This document shows positions 1 to 8,297 of a stretch of DNA of 64,000 nucleotides, piece after piece. Source of the stretch: Paraburkholderia aromaticivorans (lineage in GTDB: Bacteria; Pseudomonadota; Gammaproteobacteria; Burkholderiales; Burkholderiaceae); the NCBI RefSeq assembly GCF_012689525.1, contig NZ_CP051516.1, positions 1,302,001-1,366,000 on the forward strand, read 5' to 3'. Each line of letters starts with the position of its first letter. Position 1 is the stretch's first letter. A program made the translations under genes and the position numbers. The notes under the pieces were generated by a model. It was not told the DNA's origin. It saw only the letters and a list, made by a program, of their open reading frames with translations, and did not search any database.

Positions 1-612
1 ATGGTGCAGACGGACATGAAGAAGCTGGTCGCGTATTCGTCGATCGCGCACATGGGTTTCGTGACGCTCGGCTTCTTCATCTTCAACCAGCTCGGCGTGG
101 AAGGCGCGATCGTGCAGATGATCTCGCACGGCTTCGTGTCGGGCGCGATGTTCCTGAGCATCGGCGTGCTGTACGACCGTATGCATTCGCGTCAGATCGC
201 CGATTACGGCGGTGTCGTCAACGTGATGCCGAAGTTCGCGGCGTTCGTCATGCTGTTCTCCATGGCGAATTGCGGCCTGCCGGGCACCTCGGGTTTCGTC
301 GGCGAATTCATGGTGATTCTGGCTGCGGTCCAGTACAACTTCTGGATTGCGGGTGGCGCGGCATTCACGCTGATTCTCGGCGCGGCCTACACGCTGTGGA
401 TGTACAAGCGCGTGTACTTCGGCGCGATCGCCAACGATCACGTGAAGGGTCTGCTCGACATCAACCGTCGCGAGTTTTTCATGCTGGCAGTGCTCGCCGC
501 ACTGACGCTGTTCATGGGCCTGTATCCGAAGCCCTTTACCGATGTGATGCACGTATCCGTGGAAAACCTCCTCTCCCACGTTGCGCAGTCAAAGCTGCCG
601 TTGCCTCAGTAA
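1..612 (+). CDS. nuoM: NADH-quinone oxidoreductase subunit M, 3' part
   Basis: This is the C-terminal 203 residues of NuoM, a proton-pumping membrane subunit of respiratory complex I. NuoM is normally near 490 residues, so the gene begins before the window and the ATG at base 1 is an internal methionine. The visible part has several hydrophobic helices and the family stretch KKLVAYSSIAHMGFV near its beginning, which is the conserved broken-helix region shared by NuoL, NuoM and NuoN. The next gene, nuoN, begins 25 bases downstream, as in the standard nuo operon. Transcription is expected from the upstream nuo promoter, outside the window. Confidence 0.95.
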   Translation: MVQTDMKKLVAYSSIAHMGFVTLGFFIFNQLGVEGAIVQMISHGFVSGAMFLSIGVLYDRMHSRQIADYGGVVNVMPKFAAFVMLFSMANCGLPGTSGFVGEFMVILAAVQYNFWIAGGAAFTLILGAAYTLWMYKRVYFGAIANDHVKGLLDINRREFFMLAVLAALTLFMGLYPKPFTDVMHVSVENLLSHVAQSKLPLPQ

Positions 613-637
613 CGCCGAGCGGAGGAATTTAAAGACC

Positions 638-2110
638 ATGCAAAACGCCCCTATGACTGCTCTGTTGCCCGACGCGCTGGTGATGCTCGCCGTTGTCGTC
701 GCGTGGCTCAACGACACGTTCGTCGGCCAGGCCGGTCGCCGTACCACGTACTTCATCGCGTTCTTCTCGACGCTGGTCGCCGGCGTCTGGTTCGCGATGA
801 ACGCGTTCGATCCACAAGTGCGCTACTACTTCGGCCACATGTACGTGGTGGATTCGTTCGCCAACGTGATGAAAGCGGTGGTGACGCTTGGCTACGCGGT
901 GTCGATCGTCTATTCGCGACGTTACCTCGAAGATCGCGGCCTGTTCCGCGGCGAGTTCTTCCTGTTGGGCATGTTCTCGTTGCTCGGCCAGCTAGTCATG
1001 ATCTCCGGCAACAACTTCCTGACGCTGTATCTCGGCCTGGAACTGATGTCGCTGTCGCTGTATGGTGCGATCGCCCTGCGTCGTGACGCAGCGCCGTCGA
1101 ACGAAGCGGCCATGAAGTACTACGTGCTGGGCGCGCTGGCTTCCGGTTTCCTGCTGTACGGCATCTCCATGCTGTACGGCGCGACCGGTTCGCTCGACCT
1201 GAACGAAGTGTTCAAGGCGATCGGCACGAGCCACTACGATCCGAGCGTGCTGCTGTTCGGCGTGATCTTCATCGTGGCGGGCGTGGCGTTCAAGATGGGC
1301 GCGGTGCCGTTCCATATGTGGGTGCCTGACGTGTATCAAGGCGCTCCGACGGCGATGACGCTGATGGTCGGCGGCGGTCCGAAGGTTGCCGCATTTGCCT
1401 GGGGTCTGCGTTTCCTCGTGATGGGTCTGCTGCCGCTGGCCGTGGAATGGCAGCAAATGCTCGTGATTCTTGCTGCACTGTCGCTGATCGTCGGCAACAT
1501 TACCGGTATCGTGCAACGCAACGTCAAGCGGATGCTCGCGTACTCGGCGATCTCGAACATGGGCTTCGTGCTGCTGGGTCTGCTGGCCGGCGTGGTCGAC
1601 AATAAGACCACGGGTGCGGCCAATGCATACGGTTCGGCCATGTTCTACAGCATCGTGTATCTGATCACGACGCTGGGCACGTTCGGCGTCATCATGCTGC
1701 TGGCGCGCCGCGATTTCGAAGCGGACACGCTCGAAGACTTCAAGGGTCTGAATCAACGCAGCCCGGTGTTCGCCTTCGTGATGATGATCATGATGTTCTC
1801 GCTCGCCGGCATTCCGCCCGCGGTCGGTTTCTACGCGAAGCTCGCGGTGCTGCAGGCCACCATGAATGCCGGTTTGACTTGGCTGACGGTGCTGGCCGTG
1901 ATCACCTCGCTGTTCGGCGCGTTCTACTACCTGCGTATCGTCAAGCTGATGTATTTCGATGATCCACAAGACAAGTCGCCCATTCTCGCTGACAGCAGCA
2001 CGCGTGCTTTGCTCGCGCTCAATGGTGTCGCCGTGCTGGTGCTCGGTATCGTGCCGGACCCGTTGTTGAAGGCCTGCCTGCAGGCTATCCAGCACACGCT
2101 GCTGCTCTGA
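638..2110 (+). CDS. nuoN: NADH-quinone oxidoreductase subunit N
   Basis: Encodes 490 residues, the usual length for NuoN, a multi-pass inner-membrane subunit of complex I in the antiporter-like proton channel group. The ATG at 638 is preceded by GGAGGAAT at 621-628 and is preferred to an in-frame start at 581, which would overlap nuoM and add a non-hydrophobic leader. The protein is hydrophobic throughout and has the family segments KMGAVPFHMWVPDVYQGAP and RMLAYSAISNMGFVLLG. It follows nuoM and overlaps the next gene by one base (TGATG), so the three are translated from one message. Confidence 0.96.
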   Translation: MQNAPMTALLPDALVMLAVVVAWLNDTFVGQAGRRTTYFIAFFSTLVAGVWFAMNAFDPQVRYYFGHMYVVDSFANVMKAVVTLGYAVSIVYSRRYLEDRGLFRGEFFLLGMFSLLGQLVMISGNNFLTLYLGLELMSLSLYGAIALRRDAAPSNEAAMKYYVLGALASGFLLYGISMLYGATGSLDLNEVFKAIGTSHYDPSVLLFGVIFIVAGVAFKMGAVPFHMWVPDVYQGAPTAMTLMVGGGPKVAAFAWGLRFLVMGLLPLAVEWQQMLVILAALSLIVGNITGIVQRNVKRMLAYSAISNMGFVLLGLLAGVVDNKTTGAANAYGSAMFYSIVYLITTLGTFGVIMLLARRDFEADTLEDFKGLNQRSPVFAFVMMIMMFSLAGIPPAVGFYAKLAVLQATMNAGLTWLTVLAVITSLFGAFYYLRIVKLMYFDDPQDKSPILADSSTRALLALNGVAVLVLGIVPDPLLKACLQAIQHTLLL

Positions 2111-2406
2111 TGTCGGCAGCGGGTTGGTTTATCGTGCTGTTGGCGCTGGTCGGCGCCAACTTGCCGTTCCTGAATCAGCGCCTCTTCGCCGCCGTGCCGT
2201 TGAAAGCGGCGAAGAAAAGCGCCTGGCTCCGGATTGCCGAATTGATCGTGCTGTATTTCGTGGTCGGCGCGCTCGGTTTTCTGCTGGAAGCGCGCGCGGG
2301 TAACCGCTTCGAACAGGGTTGGCAGTTCTACGCGATCACGTTCGCGCTCTTCGTGGTGTTCGCGTTCCCTGGCTTCACCTTCCAGTTTCTCGTCAAACGC
2401 CGCTGA
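2110..2406 (+). CDS. DUF2818 family membrane protein
   Basis: A 98-residue protein with three predicted membrane helices (about residues 4-22, 42-62 and 74-93) and a basic C-terminus. It matches my memory of DUF2818, a small betaproteobacterial family found directly after nuoN. Its function is not established; position suggests a role in assembly or stability of complex I, which is inference. The ATG overlaps the nuoN stop codon in a TGATG arrangement, consistent with translational coupling. Confidence 0.88.
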   Translation: MSAAGWFIVLLALVGANLPFLNQRLFAAVPLKAAKKSAWLRIAELIVLYFVVGALGFLLEARAGNRFEQGWQFYAITFALFVVFAFPGFTFQFLVKRR

Positions 2407-2447
2407 CGGCGTCTCGCCGTCGGCGCACCCTGTCCCAAGGTCCGCAT

Positions 2448-3032
2448 ATGGCTGAACTTCCCGATCACGACGCCGCGCTCAAAGAGACCTGCATTGAGAG
2501 CAAAACGATCCATCAGGGGCCGTTTCTGACGCTCAAATGCGACACCGTTCGCCTGCCGGACGGCAAGCACGCCACGCGCGAATATGTTCAGCATTCCGGC
2601 GCCGTGATGGTGATTCCATTATTCGACGACGGCCGCGTGCTGCTCGAAAGCCAGTATCGCTATCCGATGGGCAAGGTCATGGTCGAGTATCCGGCCGGCA
2701 AGCTCGATCCGAACGAAGGCGCGCTGGCCTGTGCGATACGTGAGCTGCGGGAAGAGACAGGATATACCGCGCGCGAGTATGTTTATCTGACACGCATTCA
2801 CCCGATCATTTCCTACTCGACCGAATTCATCGATATCTACCTCGCGCGCGGTTTGAGCGCCGGTGAGCGCAAGCTCGACGAAGGCGAATTTCTCGAACTG
2901 TTCACGGCGACTGTGCCCGAGATGTCCGAGTGGGTGCGCACCGGCAAGGTGTCTGATGTCAAGACGGTGATCGGCACGTTCTGGCTGGAGAAGGTGTTGT
3001 CGGGTGCGTGGCCGTTGGCGGAGCCGGAATAA
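2448..3032 (+). CDS. NUDIX hydrolase, ADP-ribose pyrophosphatase type
   Basis: A 194-residue NUDIX protein that probably hydrolyses ADP-ribose or a related nucleoside diphosphate compound in the cytoplasm. It has the complete Nudix box pattern G-x5-E-x7-REUxEExGU, beginning GKLDPNEG and ending RELREETGY (about residues 84-106), which supplies the metal-binding glutamates. The ATG at 2448 gives a typical N-terminus; an in-frame start at 2319 lies inside the preceding gene. It starts 41 bases after the DUF2818 gene and likely ends the nuo transcript, because a strong hairpin follows at 3081-3123. The exact substrate cannot be read from sequence. Confidence 0.9.
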   Translation: MAELPDHDAALKETCIESKTIHQGPFLTLKCDTVRLPDGKHATREYVQHSGAVMVIPLFDDGRVLLESQYRYPMGKVMVEYPAGKLDPNEGALACAIRELREETGYTAREYVYLTRIHPIISYSTEFIDIYLARGLSAGERKLDEGEFLELFTATVPEMSEWVRTGKVSDVKTVIGTFWLEKVLSGAWPLAEPE

Positions 3033-3080
3033 CGTCGGTAGAGAAGAAGGTGCGCGCGTTGCGCGCCACTTCGGAAGTCT

Positions 3081-3123
3081 GAGAAAAGCCCTTGTTGGTC
3101 TAAGACCGGCAGGGGCTTTTCTC
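3081..3123. terminator. Rho-independent terminator after the NUDIX gene
   Basis: An 11-bp perfect stem (GAGAAAAGCCC at 3081-3091 with GGGCTTTTCTC at 3113-3123) carries A and T runs inside the arms. It probably closes the nuo/NUDIX transcript. Confidence 0.8.
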
Positions 3124-3264
3124 ATTGCGAGGCGTGCGACATCGCACCATCGCTGGCGTGTTGGCCGGCGTCTTAAAAGTGTGTCGTTTGCCTTATGCCA
3201 TTCGACAGTCTCGCCCAACGGCCTTTGTCCCTCTAGTATCGACCTTTGAGAGCGACTGCCACTA

Positions 3265-3361
3265 TTCGTTTTATTTCGGATAACGAAGTTGTGGTGGGCG
3301 CATTTGATTCCGAGTAACGAACAGGTTGTCAGTTGACAACTTGTTCGTTACTCGCTAAATT
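3265..3361 (+). promoter_or_regulatory. 44-bp palindromic operator with overlapping promoter
   Basis: Two 21-base arms (3311-3331 and 3334-3354) pair at 20 of 21 positions around a GT spacer. The right arm begins inside TTGACA (3333-3338), which lies 17 bases before TAAATT (3356-3361), so a bound repressor would cover the promoter. A weaker related site upstream has TTCGTT (3265-3270) and AACGAA (3282-3287) 11 bases apart, and the same TAACGAA core. The -10 falls very close to the ATG at 3374, so transcription from this promoter may be nearly leaderless, or another start may exist upstream. Apart from the terminator at 3081-3123 and these sites, nothing else is seen in 3033-3373. Confidence 0.7.
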
Positions 3362-3373
3362 GGAGGACATTAG

Positions 3374-3619
3374 ATGGTTCGAGGAACCCATTCTAAGAAA
3401 GAGGTCGAGGCCGCGTTGGCGTATGCCGAGAGAAACGGCTGGCGTGTTCAGGGCGGTGGCAAAGGTCACGCTTGGGGAAAAATGTACTGTCCTGATAAAG
3501 ACGCGGAGTGTCGGTGCGGTGAGTTCTGCATATCGAGCGTCTGGAGCACGCCGAAGAATCCCGGCAACCACGCCAGACATCTGCGGTGCATCGTCGACAA
3601 CTGCACGGCTCGCCGGTAG
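3374..3619 (+). CDS. Small HicA-like hypothetical protein, possible toxin
   Basis: An 81-residue protein with a GGAGG Shine-Dalgarno 8 bases before the ATG. It reads as helix (SKKEVEAALAYAERNGW), a strand, then GKGHAWGKMYCP, four cysteines in a CPDKDAECRCGEFC segment, and a C-terminal helix after WSTPKNPGNHARHLR. The order helix, Gly-His motif, C-terminal helix recalls the double-stranded-RNA-binding-like fold of HicA mRNA interferases, whose catalytic His follows a Gly-Ser; this likeness is my inference. It is the first gene of a two-gene unit behind a large palindrome and is somewhat lower in GC than neighbours. It could instead be a non-toxic nucleic-acid-binding protein. Confidence 0.72.
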   Translation: MVRGTHSKKEVEAALAYAERNGWRVQGGGKGHAWGKMYCPDKDAECRCGEFCISSVWSTPKNPGNHARHLRCIVDNCTARR

Positions 3620-3673
3620 CAAATCCGTTCTTTGGGCGAAAGCCTTGGGGCTGAATGAAGGCAGGAGTAATTT

Positions 3674-4198
3674 ATGGAATATGTGTTCACGTTGAAGTAC
3701 CGGCTCGCGGCTGAAGACTGCGATCTTGACGCGATCGTCGAGCGTCTGGGTGAAGCCGGGTGCGACGACGCCACCGTTGGTATCGGGCAACCGGGCCGCA
3801 TCGCGCTGTTTTTTACTCGCGAAGGCACGTCCGCATTCGAGGCGCTGGTCAGCGCTCTCCAGGACATCAAGCGAGTGGTGCCATCCGCGCGTCTTGTCGA
3901 GGCCGGCCCCGATTTCGTCGGCCTGACTGACGTCGCCGAAGTCGCCGGCGTGTCACGGCAAAACATGCGCAAGCTGATGCTGAGCCACGCAATCGACTTT
4001 CCGCCGCCGGTTCACGAGGGCAGTGCGTCGGTATGGCATCTGTCGGACATCCTTGACTGGCTCGCTGCGCGCGGCGGCTATGACATCAAGGCAGACGTGT
4101 TCGACATTGCGAGAGCGGTCAAGCAGATCAACCTCGCGAAAGAGGCACGCGAACTCGAGCCGCGGCTTGGCCGTCAACTGGAATGTCTTGTCGCATAG
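3674..4198 (+). CDS. HTH DNA-binding protein, possible antitoxin/repressor
   Basis: A 174-residue protein with AGGAG 7 bases before its ATG, 54 bases after the HicA-like gene. Residues 1-80 form an unrecognised alpha/beta domain (begins MEYVFTLKYRL). Residues about 83-135 contain an AlpA/MerR-like helix-turn-helix (LTDVAEVAGVSRQNMRKLM) followed by a wing-like FPPPVHEG and a WHLSDILDWLAARG segment typical of that class. The C-terminal 40 residues are charged and helical. The most economical reading is an antitoxin that binds its partner and the 44-bp palindrome upstream. The pairing and function are inferred, not recognised from a characterised family. Confidence 0.75.
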   Translation: MEYVFTLKYRLAAEDCDLDAIVERLGEAGCDDATVGIGQPGRIALFFTREGTSAFEALVSALQDIKRVVPSARLVEAGPDFVGLTDVAEVAGVSRQNMRKLMLSHAIDFPPPVHEGSASVWHLSDILDWLAARGGYDIKADVFDIARAVKQINLAKEARELEPRLGRQLECLVA

Positions 4199-4426
4199 AA
4201 GCAGCGCGGCAGGCAGCATGCCAAGCCCCGCAAGCGTATGTGATCGGCAAGCCTGTTTGCCTTCCGGAGCACCTTCGGCAGGCGTTCGCGCAAAGCGTTA
4301 AAATCGCCCACCGCGTTCGAATTGTCAGCAACTTCCGGCGTCGGCACCTTCGTCCGTAGAAATTTACGAACGACCGTTCACAAATTTCCGTTTTGCGCTA
4401 AACTGGCACGCAAGCCCTGATTCCAC

Positions 4427-4852
4427 ATGAAGGTCCTCGATTTACAGTGTCCGCATGGCCATCGGTTCGAAGGCTGGTTCGCTTCGGCTGATGACTTCGA
4501 ATCGCAGCAGTCCCGCAAGCTCGTCGAATGTCCGATGTGCGGTGCGAACGAGGTGAGCCGTTTGCCGTCGGCCCCGCGCCTGAACCTGTCGGGCGCGACC
4601 GAAACGAAAGCGCCAGCGGGCGCAGGGGAAATGCAGGCGCGTGTGATGCGCGCCTTGCGCGAGGTACTGGAAAAGACCGAGAACGTGGGCGACCGCTTCG
4701 CCGAGGAAGCACGGCGCATTCACTACAATGAAGCGCCCGCACGCAATATTCGCGGTGTCACGACACCGGAAGACGCGAAAGCCTTGGTCGAAGAAGGCAT
4801 CGAAGTGATGCCGCTGCCGGTCCCGGCTGCCTTGAAGGAACCGCTGCAATAG
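4427..4852 (+). CDS. DUF1178 family protein
   Basis: A 141-residue cytoplasmic protein of the DUF1178 family, whose function is unknown. The N-terminus (MKVLDLQCPHGHRFEGWF) and CPMCG near residue 37 form a zinc-ribbon-like set of Cys/His residues. The middle is variable and Ala-rich; the C-terminus contains the family segment RNIRGVTTPEDAKALVEEGI. The 228 bases upstream (4199-4426) hold no gene that I can support. The next gene starts 48 bases downstream on the same strand, so it may be cotranscribed with the acyl-CoA dehydrogenases. Confidence 0.88.
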   Translation: MKVLDLQCPHGHRFEGWFASADDFESQQSRKLVECPMCGANEVSRLPSAPRLNLSGATETKAPAGAGEMQARVMRALREVLEKTENVGDRFAEEARRIHYNEAPARNIRGVTTPEDAKALVEEGIEVMPLPVPAALKEPLQ

Positions 4853-4900
4853 CGCAGTGGCTCACTGGCGGCGGGTGGTGGCGGCCAGGAGACACGACGC

Positions 4901-6097
4901 ATGAATCTGGACTGTTCCCCCGCTGATAACGCGTTCCGCGCAGACATCCGCGCCTGGCTCGAAGCGAATCTGCCGCGCGAGCTGAGCGACAAGGTACTCA
5001 ATCACAAGCGTCTTGCCCGCGAAGACTTCGCGGGCTGGCATAGGCTGCTCGGCACGCGCGGCTGGTCGGCGATCGCGTGGCCGAAAGAATATGGCGGCCC
5101 AGGCTGGGACGCGACCCAGCGGCACATCTGGGACGAAGAGTGCGCGCGTATCGGCGCGCCGTCCGTGCTGCCTTTCGGCGTCTCCATGGTGGCGCCCGTG
5201 CTGATGAAGTACGGCAACGAGGCACAGAAGCGTCACTACTTGCCGCGTATTCTCGACGGTACGGACTGGTGGTGCCAGGGCTATTCCGAGCCCGGCTCGG
5301 GTTCCGATCTGGCCTCGCTGCGCACGCGGGCCGAGCGCGTCGGCGACCACTACGTGGTCAACGGTCAGAAAACATGGACCACGCTCGGCCAGTACGCTGA
5401 CATGATGTTCTGCTTGGTGCGCACGGACAGCGGCGCCAAAAAGCAGGAGGGCATCTCGTTCCTGCTGATCGACATGAAAACGCCGGGCATCACCGTGCGG
5501 CCGATCATTACGCTCGACGAAGACCACGAAGTCAACGAAGTCTTTTTCGAAGACGTGAAGGTGCCGGTCGACAATCTGGTTGGCGAAGAGAATCGCGGTT
5601 GGACTTACGCGAAATATCTGCTCGGTCACGAGCGCACCGGCATCGCGCGGGTCGGCCAGTCGAAGCGCGAACTCGTTTTCCTGAAACGCCTTGCGCTGAA
5701 TCAGAAAAAGAACGGCAAGCCGCTGCTGCAAGACCCGGTATTTGCCGCGAAAGTCGCGAGCCTAGAGATCGAGTTGATGGCGCTCGAAGTCACCGTGCAA
5801 CGTGTGGTCGCCAATGAAACAGGCGGACGTGGACCGGGACCGGAAGCGTCGATGCTGAAGATCAAGGGCACGGAAGTGCAGCAAGCGCTGACCGAGCTGA
5901 TGTTCGAAGCCGTCGGACCGCTTGCCGCACCGTTCGACGTGCCGTTCCTCGAAGGCGAACGCGAACACAGCCTGGCCGGCGACGACGATGCCGCGCCTCT
6001 CGCCGCGTACTACTTCAACTTCCGCAAGACGTCGATTTACGGCGGCTCGAACGAAATTCAAAAGAACATCATCGCGCAGATGATTCTCGGACTCTGA
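4901..6097 (+). CDS. Acyl-CoA dehydrogenase family protein (first of a pair)
   Basis: A 398-residue FAD-dependent acyl-CoA dehydrogenase that should introduce the alpha-beta double bond into an acyl-CoA. Visible signatures are YSEPGSGSDLASL near residue 128 (FAD/substrate loop) and YGGSNEIQKNIIA at the C-terminus. It is followed after 10 bases by a second, more divergent acyl-CoA dehydrogenase, then two MaoC hydratases. Tandem unequal dehydrogenases of this kind often form alpha2-beta2 heterotetramers, for example in steroid side-chain oxidation; that is only an analogy here. The substrate is unknown. Confidence 0.9.
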   Translation: MNLDCSPADNAFRADIRAWLEANLPRELSDKVLNHKRLAREDFAGWHRLLGTRGWSAIAWPKEYGGPGWDATQRHIWDEECARIGAPSVLPFGVSMVAPVLMKYGNEAQKRHYLPRILDGTDWWCQGYSEPGSGSDLASLRTRAERVGDHYVVNGQKTWTTLGQYADMMFCLVRTDSGAKKQEGISFLLIDMKTPGITVRPIITLDEDHEVNEVFFEDVKVPVDNLVGEENRGWTYAKYLLGHERTGIARVGQSKRELVFLKRLALNQKKNGKPLLQDPVFAAKVASLEIELMALEVTVQRVVANETGGRGPGPEASMLKIKGTEVQQALTELMFEAVGPLAAPFDVPFLEGEREHSLAGDDDAAPLAAYYFNFRKTSIYGGSNEIQKNIIAQMILGL

Positions 6098-6107
6098 GGA
6101 GCGGCGC

Positions 6108-7235
6108 ATGGACTTCACTTTCAACGACGAACAGCAGCAATTCGCTGACGCGCTGCGCCGCTATCTGGACAAGAGCTACGGGTTCGAAGCGCGTCAGGCG
6201 ATCGTGCGATCGGAACCCGGGGTGTCGGACGCGCATTGGGCCGCGTTTGCCGAACTGGGCCTGACAGCGTTGCCGGTACCGGAAGCGCAAGGCGGTTTCA
6301 ACGGCGGCCCGATCGACATGCTCGTGGTCATGCAGGAACTCGGTCGCGCGCTGGTCATCGAGCCCTATTGGGCGACCGCGGTCGGCATCGAAGCGTTGCG
6401 CCTCGCGGGTAGCGATCAGGGCGAAGACGCGTCGCTGCTCGAACGCGCTGCTCAAGGCGAGATCAAACTGGCCGTGGCATTTCACGAACCGCATGCACGC
6501 TACGACCTGTTCGCGGTCGAGACAATCGCAACCGGCCAAGACGAGAAGCAGACACTGACCGGCACGAAGTCTGTGGTGCAACACGGCGCGCAAGCGGATC
6601 ACTGGATCGTCCCGGCCCGGCTGAACGGCGAGATCGCACTCTTCGTTGTGGCGCGCAACGCGGCCGGCGTCAAGATCACGGACTACCGCACGATCGACGG
6701 CCAGCGCGCCGCCACACTCGAATTCAACGGCACGCCGGCGCGCCGACTGGCCGGCAAACACGGCGGTGCGGCCGCGCTCGAACACATCGCGGACTACGGC
6801 ACGGTGCTGTTGTGCGCCGAGGCGATCGGCGCGCTCGACGCCTTGAACCTCGCCACCGTCGACTACACCAAGACGCGTCAGCAGTTCGGCCAGCCGATCG
6901 CGCGGTTTCAGGCCTTGCAGCATCGCATGGTCGAGATGCTGATTCACGCCGAGCAGGCGCGTTCCGTCACGTATCTGGCCGCGATGCGCTACACGAGCAC
7001 GGATGCGGACGAACGTCGCCGCGCGGTTTCCGCCGCGAAGGCGCGGGTCGGTCAAGCCGCGCGTTTCGTCGGCCAGCAGGCGGTTCAGTTGCATGGCGGC
7101 ATGGGCGTCACGAACGAAGTGGCCGCGGCGCATCTGTTCAAGCGGCTTGCTATCATCGAAACCACATTGGGCGATGTCGATCACCATCTCGCGCGGTTCG
7201 CCGCGCTACCCGGCTTCGTGACTGCCGAAGCCTGA
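6108..7235 (+). CDS. Acyl-CoA dehydrogenase family protein (second of a pair)
   Basis: A 375-residue acyl-CoA dehydrogenase relative with N-terminal helical, middle beta and C-terminal helical domains. It is shorter and more divergent than its neighbour: the middle domain lacks a clear YTEPxxGSD loop, while LHGGMGVTNEVAAAH near residue 328 matches the family C-terminal signature. The start has GGAGC 5 bases upstream and lies 10 bases after the preceding stop. The weak substrate loop fits a partner subunit in a hetero-oligomer with the protein encoded at 4901-6097, which is inference. Confidence 0.88.
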   Translation: MDFTFNDEQQQFADALRRYLDKSYGFEARQAIVRSEPGVSDAHWAAFAELGLTALPVPEAQGGFNGGPIDMLVVMQELGRALVIEPYWATAVGIEALRLAGSDQGEDASLLERAAQGEIKLAVAFHEPHARYDLFAVETIATGQDEKQTLTGTKSVVQHGAQADHWIVPARLNGEIALFVVARNAAGVKITDYRTIDGQRAATLEFNGTPARRLAGKHGGAAALEHIADYGTVLLCAEAIGALDALNLATVDYTKTRQQFGQPIARFQALQHRMVEMLIHAEQARSVTYLAAMRYTSTDADERRRAVSAAKARVGQAARFVGQQAVQLHGGMGVTNEVAAAHLFKRLAIIETTLGDVDHHLARFAALPGFVTAEA

Positions 7236-7270
7236 TCAGACATTCGAATCGAATACAAGGAGGTGCGACG

Positions 7271-7729
7271 ATGGGTTTGAGTTACGAGGACTTCATAGTC
7301 GGCACGAGCATCGAAATCGGCAAGCACACGTTCACGCGCGAAGAGATCGTCGAGTTTGCACAGAAGTTCGATCCGCAGCCGTTTCATCTGGATGAAGCCG
7401 CAGCCGCCGAGTCGCCATTCCGCGGGTTGGTCGCGAGTGGCTGGCATACCTGTTCGGTCATGATGGGCATGCTGGTGCGGAACGCGTTCGCGGGTTCCAC
7501 GTCGATGGGCTCGCCCGGTATCGACGATATCCGCTGGCTGAAGCCGGTGCGCGTCGGCGACACGATCACCATGATGAACGCCGTGCTCGACAAGCGCATT
7601 TCGGAGAGCAAGCCGGATCGCGGCATCGTGTCGACGCAGTGGGAAGGCATCAATCAGCATGGCGAAACGGTGATCACGGTGCGCTCGAAGGGACTGTTCG
7701 GGCTGCGCAATCCAGGCGCCGCGTCATGA
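7271..7729 (+). CDS. MaoC family (R)-hydratase
   Basis: A 152-residue single hot-dog-fold protein of the MaoC/(R)-specific enoyl-CoA hydratase family. The hydratase pattern is visible as FDPQPFHLDE with Asp34 and His39 as the likely catalytic pair, followed by GLVASGWHT. The ATG at 7271 follows AGGAGGTGCGACG, a strong Shine-Dalgarno, so a longer in-frame reading from 6812 inside the previous gene is not used. It overlaps the next MaoC gene by four bases (ATGA), so the two are coupled and may form a heterodimer. Expected reaction is hydration of 2-enoyl-CoA; the chain type is unknown. Confidence 0.9.
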   Translation: MGLSYEDFIVGTSIEIGKHTFTREEIVEFAQKFDPQPFHLDEAAAAESPFRGLVASGWHTCSVMMGMLVRNAFAGSTSMGSPGIDDIRWLKPVRVGDTITMMNAVLDKRISESKPDRGIVSTQWEGINQHGETVITVRSKGLFGLRNPGAAS

Positions 7730-8202
7730 CGGGCAGCGCGGCGCCCGCCGCAACGTTCGGCAGCGCGGCGGCCTTGCGCGCGTTGGTGGGCGGCGAGCCG
7801 CTCGTGAGCGAATGGCTGACGGTGGATCAGGCGAGCGTCGATCGTTTCGCCGAAGCGACCGGTGATCATCAATGGATCCACGTCGACCCGGAGCGGGCGC
7901 GGCGCGAGTCGCCGTTCGGCGGTCCCGTGGCGCACGGTTTCCTGACGCTGTCGTTGATCCCGGCGCTACTCGGTAAGACGGTGGCGCTCGAGCAGCGCAT
8001 GGGCGTCAATTACGGATTGAACCGCGTGAGGTTTACGTCGCCGGTGCTGGTCGGCTCACAGTTGCGCGCTAGATTCGCGGTCGAGTCCGTTACCGAAATC
8101 GATAACAACGGTGTGCAAGTGGTGTGGAACGTGACGCTGGAGCGGCAGGGCAGTGAGCGGCCGGTGTGTGTCGCGGAGTTCATCACGCGGCATTATTTCT
8201 AG
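7726..8202 (+). CDS. MaoC family (R)-hydratase
   Basis: A 158-residue hot-dog-fold hydratase, second in the MaoC pair. It has ATGDHQWIHVDPERA with Asp47 and His52 as the catalytic pair and GPVAHGFLTL directly after, a very typical MaoC hydratase pattern. The start overlaps the previous stop as ATGA. It is the last gene of the plus-strand lipid group; a bidirectional hairpin follows at 8227-8267. It closely resembles single-domain MaoC proteins annotated as enoyl-CoA hydratases in Burkholderia. Confidence 0.9.
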   Translation: MTGSAAPAATFGSAAALRALVGGEPLVSEWLTVDQASVDRFAEATGDHQWIHVDPERARRESPFGGPVAHGFLTLSLIPALLGKTVALEQRMGVNYGLNRVRFTSPVLVGSQLRARFAVESVTEIDNNGVQVVWNVTLERQGSERPVCVAEFITRHYF

Positions 8203-8226
8203 CGTTGCGGCGGCGCATGGCAGGTT

Positions 8227-8267
8227 AAAAAAGCGCGAGCCGGCATGAATACCGGTCGCGCTTTTTT
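8227..8267. terminator. Bidirectional terminator
   Basis: A-run, GCGCGA and GCCGG arms at 8227-8243 pair with CCGG, TCGCGC and a T-run at 8252-8267. It lies between two convergent genes and can serve both strands. Confidence 0.82.
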
Positions 8268-8297
8268 ACTGACGCCGCTTCCTATGCCGCGGCGAAT

